A DNA stretch of 64,000 bases from Beaufortia kweichowensis (lineage: Eukaryota > Chordata > Actinopteri > Cypriniformes > Gastromyzontidae), in assembly GCA_019155185.1 (NCBI GenBank), contig CM032811.1, positions 13,660,075-13,724,074 of the forward strand, read 5' to 3'. How positions within the stretch are numbered: position 1 is the stretch's first letter; each line of letters opens with the position of its first letter. Positions 23,606 through 34,060 of this stretch are shown piece by piece. The notes below the pieces were generated by a model that searched no databases, was not told the DNA's origin, and was given only the letters and a program-made list of their open reading frames with translations. A program made the position numbers and the translations under genes.

Positions 23606-25894
23606 AACAAATTGATTGTGAAAACCAGGGTAAAGATTTAATTACAAGATTAGAAAAATCAAAGTTTGATTTTAATCATTAAATTCTTTGACATGGTCTT
23701 ACTCAGTCCACATTGTAGATGTCAACGTTATATTTTTACAGAATGTTGGATGATTTTATGTAGAAATATTTTCTTATACATTTCTTTGTTGATGTTTGCT
23801 AAGCTTTAATGACATGAATGTTTTCAAACACTTCGGTGAAGCAAATGTCATATGAAGTTTTCATCATGTCTTAAATAACTGAAAAGAATCTTGAATAGCT
23901 TTCTGCAATTGTTCACAATAACATCTGATAAAAGTGTCTGTGAAATGTCAACCTGAATGATTTTTTTATAGCTGTGTGATGCAAGATCTATTTCAACATT
24001 TCAGCTTTGGTGATTAAAGCATATTCCATTCATGATATTTTGCAGATCTGCAACAACAAGAAGAAAATGTCACTTTCTTCATCCGCCTCAATCCAACGGA
24101 TGAGTAATTATCAAGCGTTGACTCCACAAGACACAGCAGAGGAGATGAGATGAAGAAATCCAGCTCCATTTTAACCCCGACTGTTGACTGAAGATAGAAG
24201 ATGACATTGAAGAGGTTGGGTGAGCTAGTGTTGAAATGAATCGGAGCAAGACATCTCTCACATCAGTTCTCTTACAGGACGTGTCTGGTAAATTCTCTGC
24301 TTTCGGTACGAATGCTAGTGGAAGTTTTTTTTTAATAATTTGAGTGGCACCTGAGTGTTTTTTCATCGAGACGGCTGAAGTTATTAGACATGGCGCTTTC
24401 GATGTTGCGTCTCACTGAAGCAGCAAATTAACACAAAGAGACTGCGACGCATTAAGAGTGAGGAAGAGGAGAGAAACACTTAACACGTGTGTGTGGTTTT
24501 CCACCGTAGCCTTTGCAATTTCTTATGCAGTTTAATCTAACAATCTGTTGGAGTGTTGACATATCCCCATGTGCTGTATGGAACGCGTTTGATGTCGAGC
24601 AGGTCTTACCTCAGGGGTACATACAGCGAGTCTGTATACAAAATACTCTTCTGAGACTGTTAAACAGGGATGAAATGCATTCAGCTTGAAATTGTGTTCA
24701 TAAATCCATAACAGCACGTTATTTTGTTAGCGAACTGTTGGGCTCTGTGCAATTATACAATCTACATGTGTGGGATTTTAGACAAGTCATAACTGTGTGC
24801 AAGGCATATATCAATTATTTCAATAAATGCAAACACTGTCTGAGACGTATTTGCTCTCCTGAGGACCAAACATGGTTAAATCAAAAGGGTCATGGGTTGG
24901 TTCAACAACCTGTTAAACAAATGCAGATCTTTCAACACTTCAAAAATGAATGTGCTACACAGTGCCATAGAAAAAAAAAATATATATATATTTTGGCTGA
25001 CTGGTTTCATAAAGGTCCTATAACATCTGGTTCACAAAAGGAAAATTGTTCTTTACACTATAAAAAGGTAAGAAATACAACCTTAGATTTGAGTTAATTC
25101 TCACCTTTTGTTGTGCCATTATTTTTAAAAGTGAACTTATCAAACCCTGTATTTTTATTATTGGGAGATGGTTACAGACAAAGTGATGAATTAGAAAAAA
25201 ACATGCTGTGTAGTTATGGTGTTTTTAATATTTGGTCTCACCCGATTCATCCATCCATTAGATGACTATCCATTTTCCCAAGATGATAAACCTCATTTAT
25301 GATATTGCTGAGTTTTATGACTCCTCTGGGTCGAGTGTGGATGAATTAGAGGCTTCCTGAGTGGTCGGTGTAAATGCTTATGATGTCATTTCCAAAATAT
25401 GTTAGTAGAGGACTGGAAATTGCTTTAGGGGTGGTAAAAATGACATACTATAGTAACATAATAATAGTAATTAGACTGAGTAACTTACACATAACAGAAA
25501 AAAACATGTTAGAAAAGTATTTTAATTCTTTTTCAGTTATAAAATAAAAACAATACAAATGTATTTATGCTTGAATAAATACATGCATATTCTTTTCATT
25601 TTATTATATTATATCCAAATGTGTTTAAGGCAAGATTCTTTGCATAAAATCTTATATATTTTGAACACACAACATTGAGACCAACAAAAATGACTGAATG
25701 TATATTTCTGTGCAAAACTGTTTTTTTCAAACAGGTTTCAACAACACAGTTGGTCCACCTTTAGTTCTGTCCCAGCATCACACCACTGGTTACGTGTAAA
25801 AGTTATACAAGGTAAGTCCAGCAAACACACATACAAGAGAATAAAAGCAATAGTGCAATGAGTTACATTTACAGATGCTCGATTCTTGCAGACA

Positions 25895-25929
25895 TTTTAT
25901 TTGCATGATATGAGATCATGCAAATAAAA
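25895..25929. promoter_or_regulatory. Perfect palindrome with two octamer (POU) sites
   Basis: Two perfect 15-bp arms (25895-25909 and 25915-25929) flank a 5-base spacer. Each arm contains ATTTGCAT, the POU/Oct octamer, so two octamers face each other. Function is inferred from the motif. Confidence 0.6.
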
Positions 25930-26104
25930 CCTTGAGCTCTAGGTTTGTCTCATTGGATCTGATAATGGAAGAAGCCTGAAAGATTTTAATTTTGGACAAC
26001 AACTATTTATATATCTTAATTTTGATTGGTTAAATTAAATGTAGCGTTTTGTTCAGATTTATGAATTCATTCAGTTTTTTGTTTGTTTTGCATGCACATT
26101 TCAT

Positions 26105-26188
26105 AATTTCACCACACAGATAACTGTAATTTAATTTCACCTCACAAATAACTGTAATTTAATTTCACCACACAAATAAATAATTTTT
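26105..26188. repeat. 28-bp tandem repeat, three copies
   Basis: Copies start at 26105, 26133 and 26161, each beginning AATTTCACC(A/T)CACA. The first two end in AACTGTAATTT and the third diverges at its end. Confidence 0.9.
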
Positions 26189-27194
26189 TAATGCACATAA
26201 ATGTTGTTTTATTGCTTCAGTTTTTTCCCCCAAAACACAATCCAATCCTGTTTTTCTCTTGCACATAAAATGCAATGTATTTACCAGGTTTATCAGCATC
26301 CCCCAACACATATTATCCTGAAGCCACTTAACCTTTATTTCATTCAAACTAGTGACAGAACATAAGTTTGTTATACCACATGTAAAACAATCATAAATAC
26401 AGCAATTACACAAAACCATTGTTTAATATTATCGCAGTGATAAAATCCCTTGTGACGAGGTTATAAACCCAAGCTGATCATAAACATATATGTGCGAGTA
26501 ATAAACGTCGGGCACAGAATGGCATTGTTTTAATGGATATGAAAATTTTACCTCAGAGGGAAAGAAAAGCACATCACGTTACCATCCAATTTGTGTTTCA
26601 TTCAGCAATTACTTTCATGCTCGGCTTCCCCTCATCTCAGACAGAAGAGAGATTATATGTACAACGTCTGAGCAAATCCTAATTAAAAAAACACTGTCTG
26701 CTGATAACACAACTGTGAAAAGATTAGAGATGTATAGTTTCTTACGACAATATTTACATTTCATACAAATTTTTGTCTGCACAGCAAACTAAATATTGAT
26801 GTGACACTCAGTGTTTAGTGATAATGCTCATTTTTATCACTCAGATTTAAGATATTCACAGATATAAATCACAAAGATAACCATAACTGCATAACAATGA
26901 GATAAACACTAAGGGGAGTTTACCATAGAATATTAAAAATGTACGATTTTTAAAAGATTTTCAGTGCCTTTGGTTTAAAATAAATTTAATTGAAGTTTAT
27001 TTTCTAAAGGAAAGAAAATAGGGTTGTTTATCAGATCATTTAGATTTGTGAATTTTGTACATGAAATTTTGCTAATAAAAGTTTTAGATGTAAGGTTATT
27101 ACTATGATTATTTAAAACTATAACATAATGTTTCCAAAATAACACAAAGACATCGTCATTTTTAACAATTAAGTCACAAACATTTTTCCAAAAA

Positions 27195-27835
27195 GGTAAA
27201 GTTTAAAGTTTCAACAACCCCGCCTCAGGGGGCGCGTCATGTGACGTCACACCCAAGATGCTTCCGTAAAAAGGAAAAGAAACTTTAAAGTATTTTCACA
27301 GCATAAAATTATACGAAACAACGTTTCTTCTCTAAGTTTTATTAATCAACTCAAATAATAAATACCGTTTTGTCGCTCTTATGTGCTGTGAAGTGTGAGT
27401 GACTGACACATTAAGAATTTGACATCGGAAGTAGGACTTTTAAACTGGAATATTCCCACCTCTGCTGCGTCTTGAAAAAAGACGAGAAATGTTTACTAAG
27501 TAAATTACTTGTTTATAGATGCTACCCGGTTTAATCTTATAAATTGTAAAATAATTAGTTTTTGCTCAATTTTATAGCGTCGTGTCAATATTTTGCACAT
27601 TTGCATTTATGTTCGTATTCTGTTATGTAAGACAGTCTATCAGATGTGTATCTTATGCACGTAGCTCTCCTACACCTTCTCTTATCAGACGAATAAAGAT
27701 AGATTTATCCAATCTATTACCACACACCCAAACCAGAGCAAACCTAACCCATCCCCCTGTGACGTCAGCCTCTTGCGTTAACGTTTCACGCGCATCCCTC
27801 CCCGTGATCGCACGTGCACCGGCGCGCCGCCAGAC
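27195..27835. promoter_or_regulatory. Possible regulatory region with two CRE octamers
   Basis: TGACGTCA occurs at 27242-27249, inside the 12-base palindrome TGTGACGTCACA, and again at 27760-27767. Both sit in short CpG-containing patches (GGGGGCGCGTCATG; CACCGGCGCGCCGCC), with an ETS-like CGGAAGT near 27428, in an otherwise AT-rich gap. It could be a promoter or enhancer. No attached open reading frame was found. Confidence 0.4.
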
Positions 27836-28849
27836 CAAAAAGTGAAAAGGGCAAAGAATTTGTCACCTTCCCCAACAAGACCCACACCAGACAGAAGAAC
27901 AGCGCTATTAATCATTTGACATTTCAATATTGTATTACCCTTTCCGGTAAAAATCAAAGGGTCATTAAACTGGTTAAAGGAGATGGGGGCGGTGATCAAT
28001 AGAACATGATCCATGAGTTATACGACCATCCGCATATTCACAGTCACTGTCAGGAGCTATGATGGGAGACTGCCCTAACTAATGAACTCCACGTGAAGGG
28101 CATGAAGTGGTGATGCACGGAAGAGCAGAGAGGAGAACACTTCATCAGCAGCCCATGAATATAAACACAAGACCACCGGGACAGATTTAAGCTGACAGAA
28201 GACCCTGCGATGCTGTTTGTGATGAGGGTTATTGCCAATGTGAGTTGTTTATATGTGCAATACACTTACACAATCATAACAGTGTATAGCATTTCCAAGA
28301 TCTATTTTTATTTAATTATGCACGTACAAGGTTGTGCTTTATAAGCATAAAGATATAAGATTAAGATATCTTGATTAAAAAAAAGTCCTCTCACGATACG
28401 TTTTAAAGTACCATATTGCTTACATATATATTATTGCAACTTTCAAGTCCTCCTTCCGCTGGAAAAAATAGTCCCTGACCGACTATAATGTATGTTTACG
28501 TTGCTGCGCAGTGATACACAGAATCGTTGGGTTAAGCGGTCATAGCTACTTTATAAGGAAAAGTAAAATATTTGTTAAACTATCTCCTCTTTTCATCTAA
28601 GAAGGCCCTCATGGGTTCAGTTAACATCATTTACGCTGAAATCACAGTTGCCACAAGTCATTTAACTCATGTCAATCTAGCTGTAGTCTGTCTGTGGACA
28701 TCTTCAGAAACACTATGGCAATCATATTGTAGGTTGTTTCCCCAAAAGTAGGAGTTAAGATTTGCTATTAGTATGCTTCTTTACACTAGCTTCGATAAAT
28801 AAAAAATAAGTAAAATAAAAAAAAATTTTTCAGTTGACTTTTTATGTTA

Positions 28850-28990
28850 CTCTTAAAAAATATACTTTGAGTACACAAAGTTTACATAAAGTTTATTATT
28901 GATACTGTTACACAAAGTACATCTTTATTAACTAAAGTGGGCCAATTTAGTCAAAAGTAGTATTAAAAATAATTGATTTTTTAATGTTAA
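28850..28990 (+). repeat. Interspersed repeat copy B (opposite orientation to copy A)
   Basis: Shares GGGCCAATTTAGTC, AGTAGTATT and an ATAAAGTTTATTA block with the reverse complement of 19710-19970. It is shorter than copy A. The two copies form an inverted pair about 9 kb apart. Confidence 0.7.
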
Positions 28991-29199
28991 TTTCATTGAA
29001 TCAATTTTGCACCAACAATTAATGTAGAAAAAAAGTAATTTCTTCAAACCACCATTATGGTGATCAGTGTTTGCTTTAGTTGGCTCTTAATTTTCAATAT
29101 CTTAATTCTTTTCCTTTCTGGAGTGCTTGACATATGCTTAACATATGTAAAAACAACAAGCCCATAAGTCAGCTATTCCTATTCCTACTGAACCAATGT

Positions 29200-32060
29200 T
29201 AAACATTTTTGCTTTTACCAATGGTAATTTCATTGGATCAATGTCTTATTTTTCTTTACTGGAGCCTAAATCCTAAAGATTTTCTTCTTAATTTCATCTT
29301 CAAAAAAACATTTTCCTCTAAAAAAAATTTCCCTTTTTAAAAACATTTTTTTCCTCTTCAAAAAACCTTTTCCTCTTAATTTTTTTTTCATCTTCATAAA
29401 AGATTTTTTTTCTCTTAAAAAAAGTTTTTTTCTCCTAAAAATACAGTTTCATCCTCAAAACTTTTTTTCTCTTCAAAAATGTTTTTATCATCTTTTAAAA
29501 AACGTTTTTTTCTCTTACATTTTTTTTCTCTTAAAATCTTTTTTTTTCTCTTCAAAAATGTTTTTTATCATCTTTTAAAAAACTTTTTTTTCTCTTAAAA
29601 AAATGTTTTTTTTCTCTTCAAAAATGTTCATCTTGGAAACATTTTTATCTTTAAAAATGTTTTTTATCATCTTTTAAAAAACTTTTTTTAAACATCTTTT
29701 TTTTCTCTTAAAAGATTTTTCATCTTGGAAACATTTTTTATCTTTAAAAACGTTGTCTTAATGTTCTTTCCTAGAGCCTAAATCCTTAAGATTTTCTTTT
29801 CTTTTTCCTCTTGAAATTTTTTTATCTTAAAAAAATATTTTTCCTCTAAAAAATTTTCCTTTTAAAAACATTTTGTTCCCTCTTCAAAAGTGTTTTTTAT
29901 CATCTTTTCATAAACTTTTTTTTCTCTTCAAAATTTTTTCATCTTGGAAACATTTTTTATCTTCAAAAATGTTTTTTATCATCTTTTAAAAAAACGTTTT
30001 TTCTTAAAAAAGATGTTTTTTTTTTCTTCAAAAATGTTAATTTTGGAAACATTTTTATCTTTAAAATGTTTTTATCATCTTTTTCCTAAAGCCTTTTTTT
30101 CTCTTAAAAAATGTTTTTTTTTTTTTTCTCTTTTTTTCTCTTCAAAAATTTTCATCTTGGAAACATTTTTATCTTTAAAAATGTTTTTTATCATCTTTTA
30201 AAAAACTTTTTTTTCTCTTCAAAAATGTTTTTTTCTCTTCAAAAATGTTTTTTTTTCTCTTCAAAAATGTTTCATCTTGGAAACATTTTTATCTTTAAAA
30301 ATGTTTTTTATCATCTTTTAAAAACTTTTTTTCTTTCAAAATTTTTTTATCTTCCCAAAAATTTTTTTTCTCTTTAAAAACATTTTTTATCTTTAAAAAT
30401 GTTTTTTATCATCTTTTAAAACTTTTTTTTTTTTTTCTTCAAAAATTTTTCATCTTGGAAACATTTTTTATCTTTAAAAATGTTGTCTTAATGTTCTTTC
30501 CTAGAGCCTAAATCCTTAAGATTTTCTTTTTCCTCTAAAAAAATTTTTTATCTTAAAAAAATATTTTTCCTCTAAAAAAAATTTTCCTTTTAAAAACATT
30601 TTGTTCCTTCTTCAAAAGTGTTTTTTATCATCTTTTAAAAAACTTTTTTTCTGTTCAAAATTTTTTCATCTTTTAAAACATTTTTGTATCTTAAAAACTT
30701 TTATCAAAATTTTTTCATCTTGAAAACATTTTTTTATCTTTAAAAATGTTTTTATCATCTTTTAAAAAACCTTTTTTTCCTTTTTCTTAAAATAATGTTT
30801 TTTTTTTTTCTTAAAAAATTTTCAAAATGTTCATTTTGAAACATTTTTATCTTTAAAATGTTTTATGTTCATCTTTTAAAAACGTTTTTTTCTCTTCAAA
30901 AATGTTTTTTTCTCTTCAAAAATGTTTCATCTTGGAAACATTTTTATCTTTAAAAATGTTTTTTATCATCTTTTAAAAAACTTTTTTTTCTCTTAAAAAA
31001 TGTTTTTTTTCTCTTCAAAAATGTTTCATCTTGGAAAAATTTTTTATCTTTAAAAACGTTGTCTTAATGTTCTTTCCTAGAGCCTAAATCCTTAAGATTT
31101 TCTTTTCTTTTTCCTCTTGAAATTTTTTTATCTTAAAAAAATATTTTTCCTCTAAAAATTTTTTTCTTTTAAAAACATTTTTTTCTCTCTTTAAAAATGT
31201 TTTTATCATCTTTTAAAAAACTTTTTTTTAACATCTTTTTTTTCTCTTCAAAAATTTTTCATCTTGGAAACATTTTTTATCTTTAAAAATGTTGTCTTAA
31301 TGTTCTTTCCTAGAGCCTAAATCCTTAAGATTTTCTTTTCTTTTTCCTCTAAAAAATTTTTTTATCTTAAAAAAATATTTTTCCTCTAAAAAAATTTTCC
31401 TTTTAAAAACATTTTGTTCCCTCTTCAAAAGTGTTTTTTATCATCTTTTAAAAAACTTTTTTTTCTCTTCAAAATTTTTCATCTTGAAAACATTTTTTAT
31501 CTTTAAAAATGTTTTTTATCATCTTTTAAAAACCTTTTTTTCTTAAAAATAATGTTTTTTTTTTCTTCAAAAATGTTCATTTTGGAAACATTTTATCTTT
31601 TGTCATCACTTAAAAACTTCTTTCCTAGGAGCCTAAAATCCTTTATCTTTAAAATGTTCTTATCATCTTTTAAAAAAAAACCTTTTTTTTTCTCTTTAAA
31701 ATGTTTTTTTCTTCAAAATGTTTCATCTTTTAAAACATTTTATTATCTTTAAAAATGTTTTATCATCTTTAAAAAACTTTTTTTTCTTCAAAATGTTTTT
31801 TTTATCATCTTCAAAAATGTTTCATCTTGGAAAAATTTTTTATCTTTAAAAAATTTGTCTTAATGTTCTTTCTTAATGTTCTTTTCCTAAATCCTTAAGA
31901 TTTTCTTTTCTCTTTTCCTCTTGAAATTTTTTCCCCTTATCTTAAAAATATTTTTCCTCTAAAAATGTTTTCCTTTTAAAAACATTTTGTTCCTCTTTAA
32001 AAATGTTTTTATCATCTTTTAAAAAATGTTTTTTTTTCTCTTAAAATTCCTTTTTTCAAT
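29200..32060 (+). repeat. T-rich complex satellite array
   Basis: A 2.9-kb array built from variants of TTTTTTATCATCTTTTAAAAAAC, TCTCTTCAAAAATG and TTTCATCTTGGAAACA. It is punctuated by a longer marker with CTTTCCTAGAGCCTAAATCC at about 29.75, 30.48, 31.06, 31.29 and 31.86 kb, with older variants near 29.26, 32.19 and 32.28 kb. Marker spacing varies from about 0.23 to 0.73 kb. T runs lie almost only on the + strand. The Phe/Lys-rich open frames inside are repeat artefacts. I do not recognise the family. Confidence 0.9.
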
Positions 32061-32422
32061 GGTAATTTCATTAAATCAATATCACGTTTGCAATTAATGT
32101 TGTAAATATGTTAAAATTTCATCAAATGCTACAGAAGCCCTAAACCGCAACATAAAAAAATAATAGTGAAGAAAAAAATTGTCTTTATATTCTTTCCTGG
32201 AGCCTAAATCCTAAATTTTTGAAAGTTTCGTCAAATGCCACAGAAGCCCTCAACTGAAACAAAAATTTTTTTCTTTATATTCCTCCCTGGAGTCTAAATC
32301 CTAAAGATTTTCTTCTCGCTTTCCTCTTTACAATTTTTTTAACCTTAAAAAAGTCATCTTTAAAAAAAAAATTCTCTTCAAAAACATGACAATCATCAAA
32401 ATAATTTAGATAAACAGATAAA

Positions 32423-32490
32423 CTGCTGTGCATGCTGGGAGTCATGAATGAGTTTAGTACTACGTTGATACCCAGCATGCATTGCAGCAT
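32423..32490. repeat. Hairpin in duplicated module, copy 1
   Basis: The left arm ends GCATGCTGGG (32423-32439) and the right arm begins CCCAGCATGC (32471-32490), with a spacer of about 31 bases. A second version is at 33951-34016. Confidence 0.75.
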
Positions 32491-33950
32491 TAACCTTTCG
32501 ATTGATCCTTCCTCACCATTGTTGAGTTTCATACACTGATTCTTCATGTCTAATTTAGCATTGATTCAATGAATGTCTGCTATCAAAGATACAAGTAGAA
32601 TTTACATTTAATGGTATAAAAATGTGTTTTGTTCATGTGAAAGTAATGTTCATGATTGAATTATGTTGCTCCAACAAGTAATTTTGCTGAGCTCAAAATT
32701 GTGTGTTTTGGAAATTAATGAACTTTGAACTTCAAATAAACCTTTGCATGTCAAACAACCAGTACACCGAAGAAAATCTATTGGATTAAAACAAAAAAAT
32801 ATGTTTATCAGTACACACAACAAAGTTATCTTTATTTTGCGTAATGTATCTATGTTTATAGTTCTCAATGTTTGATAAACAAACATGATTTTAACATGCA
32901 TGTAAAACTGCAAAATTTCAAGGTAAAGTTCACAACTCATACACTTTTATTTAACAGAACACAACATTTGTATTTATATGAAACACAAGTTTGAAAAGCT
33001 ATCCTCTCACAGCACCGCTCTTCTGAACAATGGTAACCTGAAAAATATCAAAAACGCTTTAAAAGAATAAATATTAAGCACTACCATGTCTTTTTACTTT
33101 TATGAAAAATGCCTAAAACAACACTTAATTAAAAAATGACTCTCTGAATGCAATCTTGCTCAAACCTAAGAACTTTTTGGAAGATTTTCTTCAATTTTTC
33201 CTCTTCAAAATTTTCTTTTTATCTTCCAAAAAATGTAATCTTTAAACATCTTTTAATCTTTTCTGTTCATTTTTTTGTCATCTTAAAATGTTTTTTTTTC
33301 GTCTTCAAGAAAAAACAATTCCCCTTTAACAAAATGTTTTCGCGAAATCACTTTTGCATCACAATTAATGCACAACAAACGCCACAGAAGCCCTAAACTG
33401 AAACATAAAAAGTATCATAGTGGAAAAAATATATTATATTCCTCGCTCATCTTCAAAAAAATTTCCAAAAAAAAGTCACACAGCATCACCAGATAAGTCA
33501 GCTATTTACAGCATTCATTAATGATAACAATTGTTAATTTGTCAATGTTGTCAACAAGTAATTCTGCTCTCAAACTTGAATGAACTTTGAACCTGAACTT
33601 TAAATAAACCTTTGCATGTCAAATAACCAGTATACAGAAAAAAATATGTTCATCAGTACACACAACAATGTTATGTTTATCCAAAAAATGAATCGCAGTC
33701 TTGCCCAAACCATGCTAAGAACTCCAGGGATCTCCCCCAGATCAATCTTAATGCATTTATTTTAACACAACATAAATCATTCATGTCAAGTAGTTAAAGT
33801 TCGATAATAGAACATACAAAAATCACATTGTGACAATAGTTTAAAAAAATATTTAAAGATTTTGTTGAACATTGATCAAGTAACAAGATTTCTTACTTTT
33901 AGTGTACAAACCTCGACAATGGTGACAATCATCAAAATAATACAGATGAA

Positions 33951-34016
33951 CTGCAATGCATGCTGGGAGTCATGAATGAGTTCAGTATATGTTGATACCC
34001 AGCATGCCTTGCAGCA
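33951..34016. repeat. Hairpin in duplicated module, copy 2
   Basis: Arms CTGCAATGCATGCTGGG and CCCAGCATGCCTTGCAG enclose about 30 bases beginning AGTCATGAATGAGTT, the same spacer start as copy 1. The arms are better paired than in copy 1. Confidence 0.75.
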
Positions 34017-34060
34017 TAAAGCTTTCATTGCCACCATTGTTGAGTTTCATACACTGATAA

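Larger units (their letters stand above)
32061..34060 (+). repeat. Degenerate duplicated module flanking the satellite
   Basis: Several blocks occur two or three times in direct orientation: GCCACAGAAGCCCT at about 32.11 (as GCTACAG), 32.24 and 33.38 kb; CCTTTGCATGTCAAA at 32.74 and 33.61 kb; AGTACACACAACAA at 32.81 and 33.66 kb; GACAATCATCAAAATAAT at 32.39 and 33.92 kb; and TTGTTGAGTTTCATACACTG at 32.52 and 34.04 kb. The offsets differ, so this is an old duplication with deletions and insertions. No open frame is shared between copies. Confidence 0.8.

Noticed and set aside
24738..25097. 119-residue frame on the + strand
   Set aside because: Balanced composition, but no recognisable domain, no promoter or splice context, and an AT-repeat interrupts it near 24970. 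Most likely chance.
29944..31752. Phe/Ser/Lys-rich frames
   Set aside because: They lie in the T-rich satellite; repeated modules without stops explain them.
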